From Aureispira sp963837355 (GTDB taxonomy: Bacteria; Bacteroidota; Bacteroidia; Chitinophagales; Saprospiraceae): a stretch of DNA of 64,000 nt. The stretch is taken from contig CAWIMY010000002.1 of assembly GCA_963837355.1 (NCBI GenBank), forward strand, positions 310,001-374,000, in the 5' to 3' direction. A model generated the notes under the pieces. The model did not search any database. It worked only from the letters and a program-made list of their open reading frames with translations, and was not told where the DNA came from. The position numbers were made by a program, and so were the translations under genes. This document shows positions 1-9,654 of the stretch, one piece after another (within the stretch, counting starts at the first letter, position 1; every line of letters starts with the position of its first letter).

Positions 1-53
1 CAACTAAGCGATGTCGCCACGGCGTTGTGGGAGCGCATCAAAGGGAATTAGCC

Positions 54-2063
54 CTACTGCTTCATTTTACCCTTTCCTTGTCCACCTGTCTGCCGCTTCC
101 CCTCGGGAGCGTCAGGCAGGTTTTCATTTTGTAGTCGGTCGTCCTCTTCTTCTTCGGGCGCCTGTAACGAGCCTTTTCCACTTTTTCCGCTGCTAGACGC
201 TTTCTTCTCCAAGTCTATCTCCATCGCATTTTCCCAGCCCGCTTTGAGCTGAATTGTGTTGCTGATATAGCGCGGTTCGGGTTGTTGTTTGTTCTCATAA
301 TCACCTACATCCCAACGCTTATTTCTATTGAGGTCGGTACTGACGCGAATGGTATAAGGGCCTGTTGGCAAATAATAATCTAAGAGCGTAATCGTCGAAG
401 AATCCTGCACCAAGCGCCGTTTTACTACGCTATTTTTATCGTTGACCAATTCCACTACATACTGCTGGGTGCTGTCTGCGCCTTTAATGATGGTGGTAAT
501 GCTCCCGTACTCCTCGGTAGAATTGATGGTATAAATCCGACTCAACGTATCGTAATTGCTCCGTTCCCAAAAATCGCGGATGCCCTTTGGTAAAATGGTC
601 AAGCGGTAACGCTGATTGGCCATAGAATCTACGGCGAAGGAAATTACATTAGCGGCGCTGCTGTCGCGACGAAGGGTGGGGGTTGGCAACGGCAGAAACA
701 CGGCGCGGGCAACAGTGACTTGGCTGCTATCAAGGGCTAAGGTATCCCCCGACAAGCTATCTATAATAGGTGTATACCGCCATTCCTGTACCTCCATAAC
801 CGTGTCTTTTTCCCAAATAAACTGGCTGCTATCTATGGCCACTATTGGCGCGGTAAAACGCAATGCTAGCGCTTCTTTGGGGTGCTGATTGATAGGCGTG
901 GTATCTATTGCTGGACGCAGCGAGGAACTGTTGGAGCTCGCCCCTTGGTTGCCTTTTCCTACTTGTCCTTTTCCTGCGGCTTCTGGCGTGACTCCTGCCG
1001 TTTCAGGCAAAAACCAGCGCAGGGCGCTACTGTCTTCTAGTAAATTCGCTTTTTCTCTATTAGAAACAACCACTGTGTCTTGCCACGCCTCCACTTCGTT
1101 GGTCAGTACAAACCGCAGCTTAGCCGTATCAGCAATTGTCCCGTCAAACCAAAGATGTAAACTATCGTCGCCTTGCTCTACGAGCAAGCGCATATCCGCA
1201 GGCGCATCTAACAATTGTACTTGGGTGGGCGATTGCACCGCTTCGTTGAGGGTTAGGCGTACTTCTCCAAACTGCAACAGGTCGGCCTCCTCCACGGCTA
1301 ATTCTCGGCGCGGCTCAAAGAGAAGCAAGCGCAACAACGGCTGAATGCTGTCATTAATTACAAAGCTACTATCCAAAAAACCAATCGCCTCCCCAGGAAG
1401 GTTGTATTTATAATCGTTGTTGTTGTCGTCCAACGCAAAAATTTGATAGCGGCCTTTTCGAATGTAATCAATGGTAAAATTACCGCTGTTGTTGGTTTTG
1501 GCAAAATAGAAAGGCCGTTCGGTCTTGGGCACGCTATCGGCTAGGTTGCGGTACAACATCACCCAAACATCAGCGCTGGGTTGACGGGTGGCGGCATCTA
1601 TTACTTGGCCTGTACATTTTAAAGAATCCACATAAGGCCCTGTGGAAAAGACCATTTTCATATTGGGCACTACATTGCCCTCCGTGATGTCTTGAATAGC
1701 ATCTCCAAAGTTGATGATGTAAGTCGTGCTGTCTTCCAGTGCTTCCTTCCATTCTACCACTACCGATTTGTTCCGCACTCTGATCGTCGGGCGTTTTTCT
1801 AAGGGGGGAGACATGACCACATTAGAGCTAGCAGCTTGTAAGCGTACCCACTCATCGAAGGTCAGGATAACGCGGTTGTAGTTAAAGTTGGTACTGGGGT
1901 TCGGGGTGGAGTATCGCTTGGCATTCAAGCGGGGCGGCTGCATATCGCGTGGGCCGCCTTCAGGCGCGCTGGGCGTGGCGCAAGCCACTACCATTCCCAA
2001 AAGTAATCCACTGTTGGCTAACAGCCAAAACCATCGACTAAAAAAAACGAATAAACGCACCAC
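54..2063 (-). CDS. Ig-like-domain lipoprotein, outer-envelope
   Basis: Large exported lipoprotein of the Bacteroidota group with an N-terminal SbsA-type Ig-like (Big_5) domain. The signal peptide ends in a lipobox (VVACATP), and the mature protein opens with the typical APEGGPRDMQPP segment, followed by a beta-rich Ig-like region and a carboxypeptidase-regulatory-like stretch (PFYFAKTNNSGNFTIDYI) near residue 200. The C-terminus is low-complexity and charged. The open frame runs back to a TTG at 2096, but a TACCTTTG promoter element covers 2086-2093, so I place the start at the GTG at 2063 (2060 is equally possible). Function is not established; the family is thought to be surface or periplasmic. 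It stands alone on the minus strand. Confidence 0.75.
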   Translation of the reverse strand: MVRLFVFFSRWFWLLANSGLLLGMVVACATPSAPEGGPRDMQPPRLNAKRYSTPNPSTNFNYNRVILTFDEWVRLQAASSNVVMSPPLEKRPTIRVRNKSVVVEWKEALEDSTTYIINFGDAIQDITEGNVVPNMKMVFSTGPYVDSLKCTGQVIDAATRQPSADVWVMLYRNLADSVPKTERPFYFAKTNNSGNFTIDYIRKGRYQIFALDDNNNDYKYNLPGEAIGFLDSSFVINDSIQPLLRLLLFEPRRELAVEEADLLQFGEVRLTLNEAVQSPTQVQLLDAPADMRLLVEQGDDSLHLWFDGTIADTAKLRFVLTNEVEAWQDTVVVSNREKANLLEDSSALRWFLPETAGVTPEAAGKGQVGKGNQGASSNSSSLRPAIDTTPINQHPKEALALRFTAPIVAIDSSQFIWEKDTVMEVQEWRYTPIIDSLSGDTLALDSSQVTVARAVFLPLPTPTLRRDSSAANVISFAVDSMANQRYRLTILPKGIRDFWERSNYDTLSRIYTINSTEEYGSITTIIKGADSTQQYVVELVNDKNSVVKRRLVQDSSTITLLDYYLPTGPYTIRVSTDLNRNKRWDVGDYENKQQPEPRYISNTIQLKAGWENAMEIDLEKKASSSGKSGKGSLQAPEEEEDDRLQNENLPDAPEGKRQTGGQGKGKMKQ

Positions 2064-2085
2064 TAGCAATATTTTAGATTCAAGC

Positions 2086-2093
2086 CAAAGGTA
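2086..2093 (-). promoter_or_regulatory. Candidate Bacteroidota -7 element (TACCTTTG)
   Basis: On the minus strand the sequence TACCTTTG matches the Bacteroidota -7 consensus TAnnTTTG. A start of transcription about 6 nt downstream would give a very short leader before GTG 2063/2060 of the Ig-like lipoprotein gene. No clear -33 TTG at the usual spacing was found. Confidence 0.4.
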
Positions 2094-2188
2094 CAAAAAC
2101 CACTCCGTTTAATCGAACGCTTTGGCAAAGCAAAAATCGCCTTTGTGGAAGGCCTATCGCACAATTACATGCTTGTCCTTTGTCCCAC

Positions 2189-2223
2189 AAAAAAGCCCCA
2201 AACTTCCTAAGAAATTCGGGGCT
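2189..2223 (-). terminator. Rho-independent terminator of the coiled-coil gene
   Basis: The arms AGCCCC...GGGGCT (2194-2223) form an imperfect hairpin. Read on the minus strand it is followed by a T-run (plus-strand AAAAA at 2189-2193). It lies about 40 nt past the stop of the coiled-coil gene that ends at 2262. Confidence 0.7.
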
Positions 2224-2261
2224 ACTTTATTTACCATCTACGGCAGTGCTATAAACTATAC

Positions 2262-2975
2262 TTAGCGGACGGCCTTGATGCGTTGGCGCATCATCTCAAT
2301 CATTTTCTTCTGTTGGGCTTCTTTGGCCTCTTGCTCGCTGATCGAAGCTTTCGTATCGGCGATTTCGCGCTGGGATTCGTCAATTTCTTTTTGCGCTTTG
2401 TCAATATCGCGTTCAGCTTTCTTGATGTCTCTTTCTTCGCGGTTGATCTCGCGCTTTTCTTTGCGCATATCGCGTTCCATCTTCTTCAGTACTTTTTCCT
2501 CTTCTTTGATTTGCTCGCGCATGATTTCGGCATAGACATAGGAATCAAAATCGCGCATCAATTTCTCGGCAGCAACGAAGGCTTCTGGATTAGCATTGGC
2601 CTCGATGTAGGTAACGCCACCGTTGAACCAAAACGTCATTTCTGTCCCATCGCCTACCTTGCTAGTTTTAGTGGTAATGTCTACCGCATTTTCCAAGCCT
2701 TTTACTTCGGCATTGTCTACAAAATACTCGTTGGCACGACGGTCGTAATTCAGCTTACCGCCTAACCCTCTTGCGTATTTCTTCCATGCCTTACCGACCA
2801 TATCAGGATCGGCCTTGGGCCAAGTCAATACAAAAGCATTGGCAGTAGCACGCGACATTTGGCGCGTTTCTTCGCTCATATTAAAATTAAAATCCTTGAC
2901 AGCATCTTGTGCTGACAGGGAAAGGGTGCTCAGTCCCAAGAACAGAGCAAGTAGTAGTGTGAATGTGTTTCTCAT
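2262..2975 (-). CDS. Exported coiled-coil protein (paralogue of 29197-29895)
   Basis: 237-aa protein of unknown function. A signal peptide (MRNTFTLLLALFLGLSTLSLSAQ) leads into a small globular domain containing KYDRRANEY, then a highly charged coiled coil over roughly the last 90 residues, rich in E, K and R (ERDMRKEKREINREERDI). The same architecture recurs at 29197-29895, where the corresponding motif is KYDRRSNEY. The frame extends upstream to 3104, but that extension reads through the perfect hairpin at 3044-3082 and lacks a signal peptide, so the start at 2975 is preferred. It is probably periplasmic. Not a member of an operon with the MoxR gene, because a terminator separates them. Confidence 0.75.
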   Translation of the reverse strand: MRNTFTLLLALFLGLSTLSLSAQDAVKDFNFNMSEETRQMSRATANAFVLTWPKADPDMVGKAWKKYARGLGGKLNYDRRANEYFVDNAEVKGLENAVDITTKTSKVGDGTEMTFWFNGGVTYIEANANPEAFVAAEKLMRDFDSYVYAEIMREQIKEEEKVLKKMERDMRKEKREINREERDIKKAERDIDKAQKEIDESQREIADTKASISEQEAKEAQQKKMIEMMRQRIKAVR

Positions 2976-3043
2976 TGATATGATTGTTTGAATAGATCGA
3001 TTCTCTAGGGAATCGTTGGTGATCAAATGGAGTGCTGGAAAAA

Positions 3044-3082
3044 TGAAAAAGCTGTTTTCCCAGTAGGAAAACAGCTTTTTCA
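3044..3082 (-). terminator. Strong terminator after the MoxR gene
   Basis: A perfect 17-bp stem with a 5-nt loop: TGAAAAAGCTGTTTTCC pairs with its exact complement. It starts 28 nt past the MoxR stop codon on the minus strand. The A-rich left flank supplies T residues inside the stem, and the inverted repeat may act in both directions. Confidence 0.8.
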
Positions 3083-3109
3083 TCGTATGTTTTTGGCTAA
3101 TCAATAGCG

Positions 3110-4072
3110 TTAAAACAATTTCGTCACTACGTCCTCAATCGAAATACCCTCCGCTTCAGCCTTGTAATTACGAACAACTCGGTGACGTAAAACATATTTG
3201 GCAATCGCACGAACATCTTCGATGTCAGGAGAATATTTTCCACTAATAGCAGCGTGGCATTTAGCCGCCAGTACTAAGGATTGAGAAGCTCTAGGCCCAG
3301 CGCCCCAAGACACGTAATTATTGACAAAATCGGTCGCTAAAGCAGTACCTGGTCTCGATTTGTGAACCAAACTAACCGCATATTTTAGGACATTATCAGT
3401 AATAGGAATCTGGCGAACAAGTTGTTGAAAATAGATGATTTCCTCTGCACTTAAAACACCATTAACGACCTGATTGTTTATAGAAGTTGTTCCTTTTACA
3501 ATATTTACCTCCTCCTCATAAGAAGGATAATCCAAGAAAATATTGAACATAAAACGGTCCAATTGCGCTTCTGGCAAAGGATAGGTTCCCTCCTGCTCAA
3601 TCGGGTTTTGCGTCGCTAATACCAAGAAAGGCTTGGGCAAAATGTGGCGGTAACCCGCTACCGTAACCGAGCGTTCCTGCATGGCTTCCAACAAAGCGGC
3701 CTGCGTTTTGGGCGGTGTACGGTTGATCTCATCCGCCAATAGGATATTGGTAAACAACGGCCCTTTGTGAAAAGAAAACTTACGGCTCTCGTCCATGATC
3801 TCCGAGCCCGTAATATCGGAGGGCATCAAATCGGGCGTAAACTGAATCCGCTTAAAGTCCAAATCCAAGGCTCTAGAAATCGTATTCACCAAAAGTGTTT
3901 TGGCCAACCCCGGTACTCCGACCAATAGGCTGTGCCCATCGCAAAACAAAGAAATAAGTACGGTTTTAACAACCTCCTCTTGCCCTACAATCACTTTGGC
4001 AATCTCTCGACGTAACTTCTCGTAAGACGCGGCTAAGGCATCAACCGCCTCTACTTCACTATTGAATTTCAT
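3110..4072 (-). CDS. MoxR family AAA+ ATPase
   Basis: 320-aa MoxR-type ATPase, a cytoplasmic AAA+ protein believed to act as a chaperone that matures or activates partner proteins, often ones with VWA domains. Visible motifs are Walker A (GVPGLAKT, about residue 54), Walker B (LLADEINR, about 111), the sensor-1 region (VLATQNPIEQEGTYPLPEAQLDRF) and the C-terminal lid domain. Length is normal for the family. The usual DUF58 and Bat/VWA partners are absent here: upstream is a SurA-like foldase and downstream a strong terminator, so transcription ends with this gene. Confidence 0.92.
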   Translation of the reverse strand: MKFNSEVEAVDALAASYEKLRREIAKVIVGQEEVVKTVLISLFCDGHSLLVGVPGLAKTLLVNTISRALDLDFKRIQFTPDLMPSDITGSEIMDESRKFSFHKGPLFTNILLADEINRTPPKTQAALLEAMQERSVTVAGYRHILPKPFLVLATQNPIEQEGTYPLPEAQLDRFMFNIFLDYPSYEEEVNIVKGTTSINNQVVNGVLSAEEIIYFQQLVRQIPITDNVLKYAVSLVHKSRPGTALATDFVNNYVSWGAGPRASQSLVLAAKCHAAISGKYSPDIEDVRAIAKYVLRHRVVRNYKAEAEGISIEDVVTKLF

Positions 4073-4234
4073 GCTGTATCTTCTTTTCTATCTTCTATTG
4101 GTAATACTAGCCAATGCTCCATTCTTTTGTGCTAATGGTCATTTCTAGCCCATTCGTTTCTCTTTCTTATTAGAAACGCCTTCAAAATATAAAAACTTCC
4201 CTCAATAGCCGCGTTTGCGCCTGTTAAAATAAGC

Positions 4235-5626
4235 TTAAGGGCGAGCACTGTTAGAATCGACCCATTTTTTGAGTGCAGGGCTGTTGCGCAACTCTGTCTC
4301 TTGTGCCCCCAAATTATCTACTTTGATTTCAATGTAGTTATCAGGGATTTTTTTATTGATCCAATTCATAATAAATTGGCCTTTCTTAGAATCCAAGGCA
4401 GCATTTCGAATTTTAGAATAGTCGTCTGTTAGGTTGGCTTGGTGGGGCTCGCTGCGGCGCAACAATTTCACGATGCGAAACTGCTTCTCGCCTGTAGGTG
4501 TTTCGTATTCAATCACTTTGGTGACATCACCTTCTTCTAAGCCATCAATGGCAAAGTAAATATTGGGATCTAAATCGCCCAACTCAAAATAAGGTTCACC
4601 CGTCATCGGATTCATAATCCGTCCCGCTCTAGTTTTACTAAACTCTTCTTCTGAAAAGTCAGCAATGGCCTTCGAAAACGTAATCGAATCTGACTCAATT
4701 AGGTTGCGAATACTGTCCAATTCGGCGTAAGCGACTTCTCTATCTTCAGTTGTAATCTTAGGACGAATGAGAATGTGGCGCGTGTTAATGGTATTTCCCA
4801 AACGGTTGATGAGCTGAATAATATGGTAGCCAAATTCCGTTTTCACCACATCCGATACTTCGTTGGGTTTCAACTGGTAGGCCGCCGCTTCAAATTCAGG
4901 CACGAGATTGCCCCGAGGCTGTACACCCAGGTTGCCTCCCAAGGCCGCCGATCCTTTATCGTCTGAATATTTTCTAGCCAACAACTCAAAATCTATCGTA
5001 TCTGAGACAATCTGAATCAACAAATTACGTGCGAGTTGTTTGGCGCGGTTGTCCTCAATAGGATTAATCTTAGGTTTGATAACTACTTCTGCCAATTCTA
5101 CTTCCGAACTAAAGTAAGGCAAGCTATCCGAGGGGATTTTGTTAAAAAAGGCTTTTACCTCCTGTGGAGTAATGGTGATGTTCGCCATAATCTGCTGCTG
5201 CATTCGCTGCTGTACCAACTGGTCGCGCATCTGGTCGCGCATAAATTCCTTCATTTCGCCAGGGCGCATGCCATAGAATTCAAAGAACTTTTTGGGATCG
5301 TTGCCCATGTAACTCAAAATCTGCGTAATACGCGTATCCAATTGCGCCTGTACCTCTGCGTCTTCTACTACTACACTATCTTTGTCGGCTTCTGCCAACA
5401 TCAAGGCATTGGCGAGCAATTGGTCAAACACCATTCCGCGCGCATCGTCAGGCATGGGTGCCCCTTGACTTTGATTTTGCAACAGCTTGATTTGTGCCTC
5501 CAAATCCGATTGTAAAATAATGTGGTTGCCCACAATAGCAATGACGCGGTCTACTTGTTGTCGTTGAGCCAATAGGGCACTGCTTATCCACAATACCAAT
5601 CCCAAGGCCATCCAAATTTTGTTCAT
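4235..5626 (-). CDS. SurA-like periplasmic peptidyl-prolyl isomerase
   Basis: 463-aa exported foldase of the SurA/PpiC type that helps outer-membrane proteins fold in the periplasm. It has a signal peptide (MNKIWMALGLVLWISSALLAQ), a SurA-like N-terminal chaperone region (VDRVIAIVGNHIILQSDLEAQ), then two parvulin domains, the first around residues 175-275 (SDDKGSAALGGNLG, GYHIIQL) and the second, less canonical, around 280-390 (NTRHILIRP). The neighbours fit an envelope-biogenesis group: a second SurA-like lipoprotein lies upstream and a MoxR gene downstream, with about 160 nt to the latter. Confidence 0.9.
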   Translation of the reverse strand: MNKIWMALGLVLWISSALLAQRQQVDRVIAIVGNHIILQSDLEAQIKLLQNQSQGAPMPDDARGMVFDQLLANALMLAEADKDSVVVEDAEVQAQLDTRITQILSYMGNDPKKFFEFYGMRPGEMKEFMRDQMRDQLVQQRMQQQIMANITITPQEVKAFFNKIPSDSLPYFSSEVELAEVVIKPKINPIEDNRAKQLARNLLIQIVSDTIDFELLARKYSDDKGSAALGGNLGVQPRGNLVPEFEAAAYQLKPNEVSDVVKTEFGYHIIQLINRLGNTINTRHILIRPKITTEDREVAYAELDSIRNLIESDSITFSKAIADFSEEEFSKTRAGRIMNPMTGEPYFELGDLDPNIYFAIDGLEEGDVTKVIEYETPTGEKQFRIVKLLRRSEPHQANLTDDYSKIRNAALDSKKGQFIMNWINKKIPDNYIEIKVDNLGAQETELRNSPALKKWVDSNSARP

Positions 5627-5727
5627 ATTATTTTTTGTATCTAATTTCTATCCAATGATCTCTTGCTATAGAGCAAGTTCGAGACCAATTTTTATGCTTG
5701 CCCTATTAATAAACGCAAACAAGGTCA

Positions 5728-5735
5728 CAAAAGTA
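5728..5735 (-). promoter_or_regulatory. Candidate -7 element upstream of the SurA-like gene
   Basis: TACTTTTG on the minus strand fits TAnnTTTG and lies about 100 nt before the start at 5626. No -33 TTG at standard spacing was seen, so support is modest. Confidence 0.3.
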
Positions 5736-5857
5736 GGGCTTTATTATAATAAAGTCTTATCGCAATGGACACAAAAACACATCTATTTGTAAATCTGCGC
5801 GTAGGAGAACCGTAAGTTTTTCGTTACAATGAGCCTTACCAGGCCGTCCAAAGGCCC

Positions 5858-6715
5858 CTAATAAATCTCAAAACCACCTTCTTTTTTAGCTTTCTCGTAG
5901 ACCTCTTTTCGGAGTGTTTGTAAAATCTTGTTGCGGCGCTGGTGGAGCAAAATACGCCGAATTTCGTCTTGTACCTGCACTAACGGCGCGGCATCTTCTT
6001 TGTCGCGGTATTCAAAAATCTCCAGCAAGTACTGGTATTGGTCGTCACTTTTGTCCAAGATGGATTGCTTTTCGCGATGGCGGTTCTGAATACTGTTCTC
6101 TGGTAAGGCCTGCACGATTTTGTCGTACTCAATCCACAAATCTTCGTTGAGAATATGCACGGTCTTATTTTTGGCACAAAATAACTTGACCCGTTCAAAA
6201 TCAACCCCTTTGTCTGATTTAAACCATTGTTTGAGTTGGTTGATTTCGGGAACACTGCGGCGGACTTTGACAAAATGGCAGCGTACCCAACTCATTCCTG
6301 CTTGGTATTGCTCTTTGTTTTGGCTGTAATAGGTCGCAATTTCTTGGGGAGTGACCTCGGAGTTGAGCCGCTGTTTGATGAGGGCTTCTTCGTAGGCATT
6401 CATCAATAGCGTAGATTCGTAGTCGCGCACCATGCGCTCAATGCGGTCGCTGGCATCAACGTTGCGCTTGGCGACATCCAACATGAGTTGGTCGCGCACC
6501 CATTGTTCAATGTGCAATTGCAATTGGTACAAGCTATCTTTTTCGTTCATCCCTGTTCCAATTCCCGACACCTCCGAGGGGTACAATTCAGTGTCTCCTA
6601 CTTTGGCTAAGGGAACTTCATTGAGGGGACTGGTAGAATTTCCCCTACCACAGGCGCCTAGCAGCGCGCAACAAGCTCCCAATAGAGCTATTCTAGTTAT
6701 ACTCGTTCTGATCAT
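5858..6715 (-). CDS. SurA-like peptidyl-prolyl isomerase lipoprotein
   Basis: 285-aa lipoprotein (signal MIRTSITRIALLGACCALLGAC, lipobox LGAC) of the SurA N-domain/PpiC-like class. The sequence includes a SurA-like opening (VPLAKVGDTELYPSEV), a helical region with RDQLMLDVAKRN, and a C-terminal segment (QVQDEIRRILLHQRRNKIL) like the one that closes SurA chaperone domains. I do not see a well-conserved parvulin active site, so it may be a chaperone without isomerase activity. The frame extends to 6787, but the start at 6715 puts the lipoprotein signal at the N-terminus. It follows gldA by 31 nt and is probably cotranscribed with it. Confidence 0.75.
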   Translation of the reverse strand: MIRTSITRIALLGACCALLGACGRGNSTSPLNEVPLAKVGDTELYPSEVSGIGTGMNEKDSLYQLQLHIEQWVRDQLMLDVAKRNVDASDRIERMVRDYESTLLMNAYEEALIKQRLNSEVTPQEIATYYSQNKEQYQAGMSWVRCHFVKVRRSVPEINQLKQWFKSDKGVDFERVKLFCAKNKTVHILNEDLWIEYDKIVQALPENSIQNRHREKQSILDKSDDQYQYLLEIFEYRDKEDAAPLVQVQDEIRRILLHQRRNKILQTLRKEVYEKAKKEGGFEIY

Positions 6716-6746
6716 AGCGCAAAAATCGTAAAAATACGCCACAAAT

Positions 6747-7664
6747 TTAATTGCCAGAGCGAGTAACTTGCTGAAAGACGTCCTCAATGGTCGAAACCTT
6801 GCGCTGCATTTCTAAAATAACCAAGTTATTGTTCACTGCAAAATGAAAAACAGAGGGCCGAATATCTTCGTCGCCCTTGGCTTTGATGAGATAACGGTAT
6901 TCGCCCGCGAGCGTTTGTACATCACTATTGAGAGCCAGTTTTTTTAAGCGATCCATATTCGGTAACTCGTTGAAAGCCACCGTTACGTGCTGTTCTTGCG
7001 TAACACTTCGTTGTAAGCCTTCGAGGGTATTATTCGCGGCCATATTGCCTTGGTCAATAATAATGACGCGGTCACAAAGGGCTTGCACCTCTTGCATAAT
7101 ATGCGAAGAAAAGATAACCGTCTTCTCCTCCCCTAACGAGCGGATCAATTTTCTAATTTCGACCAATTGATTGGGGTCTAGTCCCGATGTTGGTTCATCC
7201 AAAATCAACACTTCAGGATCGTGCAACATCGCTTGCGCCAAGCCCACCCGCTGGCGGTATCCTTTGGAGAGCGAGCGCAGTAATTTGTGTTGCTCCCGCT
7301 CCAAACCCGTGCGGTGAATCATTTCTTCGACCGCTTTGCGCTTCTTGGATACGCGGTGCAAGCCTGCCATAAAAAGCAAATACTCCTTGACATACATATC
7401 CAAATATAAGGGATTGTGCTCAGGCAAATAACCAATGCGCTTGCGGACTTCCATCGGGTCTTTATCAACATCAAACCCACAAACTTGAATGCTGCCTTTG
7501 GTGGGCGGCACAAAACAAGTAATCATTTTCATGGTGGTGGTTTTCCCCGCCCCATTCGGCCCCAAAAAGCCTAAGATTTCGCCTTTACGCGCTTCAAAAC
7601 TGATGTCATTGACCGCGTGTTGCGTGCCGTAAATTTTCGTTAAATTAGAAACTATAACTGACAT
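6747..7664 (-). CDS. gldA: Gliding-motility ABC transporter ATPase GldA
   Basis: 305-aa ATP-binding subunit of the GldA/GldF/GldG transporter associated with Bacteroidota gliding. Walker A is GPNGAGKTT (about residue 35), the GldA-typical region is GYLPEHNPLYLDMYVKEYL, the signature sequence is LSKGYRQRVGLAQAM, Walker B is VLILDEPTSGLDP, and the switch His is in SSHIM. The C-terminal part (to residue 305) has the GldA-like regulatory extension. gldF and gldG are not in this window. It lies 31 nt after the glycosyltransferase gene and 31 nt before the SurA-like lipoprotein gene, which suggests one transcript. Confidence 0.9.
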   Translation of the reverse strand: MSVIVSNLTKIYGTQHAVNDISFEARKGEILGFLGPNGAGKTTTMKMITCFVPPTKGSIQVCGFDVDKDPMEVRKRIGYLPEHNPLYLDMYVKEYLLFMAGLHRVSKKRKAVEEMIHRTGLEREQHKLLRSLSKGYRQRVGLAQAMLHDPEVLILDEPTSGLDPNQLVEIRKLIRSLGEEKTVIFSSHIMQEVQALCDRVIIIDQGNMAANNTLEGLQRSVTQEQHVTVAFNELPNMDRLKKLALNSDVQTLAGEYRYLIKAKGDEDIRPSVFHFAVNNNLVILEMQRKVSTIEDVFQQVTRSGN

Positions 7665-7695
7665 AGGTGACTCCTTGTAGAATAAGTAAAAGCAA

Positions 7696-9654
7696 CTAAA
7701 AAGGCTGCGTATCTTTGTATAAAATGGGGTTGTCCAACCGTATTTTGATTTGAAAACGCCGAAGCTGTATCAGTTGTTCTTGGCGGTTCCAAAAATAGAG
7801 GCGCAGTGTCATCGGGCGTTGTTCTTTGTAAATAGCTTGATGAGCCATTCGATAACTCAAAAACAGGGTTTGCCAGTCGCTAGAACGCTCTAATTGGCTC
7901 GCTGCCTCTACCCCGTACCAAGCCAGCGTGCTGTCCTTGGCATCCAAAAACTCGGCGACCAAGGTACCACTAGGCTTCCAGCCACTGCTGTCTACTCCCC
8001 GCAAAGAAAGCGCCACTTCTACCCAACAATGCTTCGTCGATGTTAAACTATCCAATGGCGCTTCAAAAGTAGGCCCCCACTGCCCTTCCAATTCATAATA
8101 CCGCCCTACTATAGCATCTTGCTGAACAAATGTTTTGTCATACTTCCAAAAAGGAGAAGCGCCTGTCCAATCTTGTTGCGTCTCAAAAACGATAGTAGTT
8201 GCTGCTTGAGCATCCCTCGGATACTTCGATAGAATGTGGTACTCGTAATTGATTCCATAAGAACGCTTATAAACGTACGGATATTCTGTTAGCGCGTAGG
8301 TTAAGGGCACATCGGCCAATGATCCCACGATCAAATAAGGGCGCGGTTGGTTACGAAAGAGCGCGCGCAATTGCTGAACGGTTACATCAGGTTTGAAACT
8401 ACGGTGATGCTCAAATGGACTATTGTATGCTTCTTTATAATATGATAAATACAGGGGATTTTCTCCCAAAACAATCGTTACCGAGTCCCGCTCGTGGGTA
8501 GATAAGAACTCCTTGGTTTGCTGTACAAAATGGTGATAAGGATGGGTGTGTACCACTTCAAAATGCCGCCGATTAAAAACCAACGTTCCCACATTTACCC
8601 CAGTTATTAGCAACAGCAACAATACTAAATAGACCTTTTGCAAGGTATCATTATAAAAAGAAAAGAGCAGCAATAATAAATAAGGAAAAGAAAACAGCAA
8701 ATGCGAGGGGCGCAAAATTGGAGAAAACTGTACCGAATACCAATAGCCAAACAGGGGCAGTGCCACAAACCACAATAAGGCCGTTAGGCGCAGTTTAGTT
8801 ATAGAGGGTATTTTGGTGGTTGTGTTGTCTTTGTTTTTATAAGAATAAACCACACCCAACAAGGCCACCAATGCTGTGGTGCCCAAGCAAAGCCAAGAAT
8901 AGTGAAATAAATAACGGGCGTGTTGGCTAAAAAAACTGCGATCAGGAACGCCGTACCAAAGGTGTCCATCAGCGTGTTGCAATTGGAAAATCGTAATGGA
9001 AAGATGGGGCAAAAACAACCCTACCATCACTCCTCCCGCCAATAAATAGCGGATTAATTGCGCTCTTGTCACCCAAAACAAGCCTGTCAAACCCACCAAT
9101 GCAGCAAACAAGCCGCTAAAGTAGTGGTTGTAGCAAGCCGCCGCCCCAGCCAAGACAAATCCCCACCAGTAGCGTTTTTCTACCCGTCCCTTTATTAGCC
9201 ATTGTGTCCAGCAATAAGCCAGCAATAAGGTCAAAAAAGAACCACTCTGGTATTGGCGGGCAATATGGCTCCACCAAATCGGAAATTGCAACGTGGCAAA
9301 CGCCCCCAAAGCCAATAAACCTGTCGTTCTAGAAAACCAAAGCTTGCCCAATTGGTACACCAAGGCCATAGAAGCCACCGCCATCAAGATAAACGGCAAT
9401 TTGATCGCCCATTCACTTGTCCCAAAAAGTCCTGTCCAATAATAGACAAAAACATACATCCCGACAGGGTGGGAATCCACGGCTTTAATATTGGCAATGA
9501 CCGCGCCCACACTCTCATAGCTCACCTTCGACCACGTACTCAACTCGTCGTTGATAAAAGCAAAGGTACTCGGGTCGCCAATACGCAGACACAAGCCCAA
9601 TAACAAGCAACTACCAAACAACCAGCGGTCTATGTGGAGCGAACGCGTAAGCAT
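7696..9654 (-). CDS. GT-C (GT39-like) membrane glycosyltransferase with C-terminal beta domain
   Basis: 652-aa polytopic membrane protein resembling dolichyl-phosphate-mannose-protein mannosyltransferases (GT39/ArnT-like GT-C fold). The first transmembrane helix is followed by an extracytoplasmic acidic pair (INDELS, residues 34-39), the expected catalytic D/E site, and about ten further hydrophobic helices run to residue 350. The remainder is soluble; residues about 500-650 look like a beta-sandwich (carbohydrate-binding-like) domain. It would transfer a sugar from a lipid-linked donor on the outer face of the inner membrane. Its start overlaps the stop of the SGNH gene by 1 nt (TAATG), so coupling is likely. 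Confidence 0.75.
   Translation of the reverse strand: MLTRSLHIDRWLFGSCLLLGLCLRIGDPSTFAFINDELSTWSKVSYESVGAVIANIKAVDSHPVGMYVFVYYWTGLFGTSEWAIKLPFILMAVASMALVYQLGKLWFSRTTGLLALGAFATLQFPIWWSHIARQYQSGSFLTLLLAYCWTQWLIKGRVEKRYWWGFVLAGAAACYNHYFSGLFAALVGLTGLFWVTRAQLIRYLLAGGVMVGLFLPHLSITIFQLQHADGHLWYGVPDRSFFSQHARYLFHYSWLCLGTTALVALLGVVYSYKNKDNTTTKIPSITKLRLTALLWFVALPLFGYWYSVQFSPILRPSHLLFSFPYLLLLLFSFYNDTLQKVYLVLLLLLITGVNVGTLVFNRRHFEVVHTHPYHHFVQQTKEFLSTHERDSVTIVLGENPLYLSYYKEAYNSPFEHHRSFKPDVTVQQLRALFRNQPRPYLIVGSLADVPLTYALTEYPYVYKRSYGINYEYHILSKYPRDAQAATTIVFETQQDWTGASPFWKYDKTFVQQDAIVGRYYELEGQWGPTFEAPLDSLTSTKHCWVEVALSLRGVDSSGWKPSGTLVAEFLDAKDSTLAWYGVEAASQLERSSDWQTLFLSYRMAHQAIYKEQRPMTLRLYFWNRQEQLIQLRRFQIKIRLDNPILYKDTQPF

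Noticed and set aside
1..53. Possible gene end at the left edge
   Set aside because: Too short to support any feature.
2976..3104. N-terminal extension of the coiled-coil protein (43 extra residues)
   Set aside because: It reads through a perfect 17-bp terminator hairpin and lacks a signal peptide.
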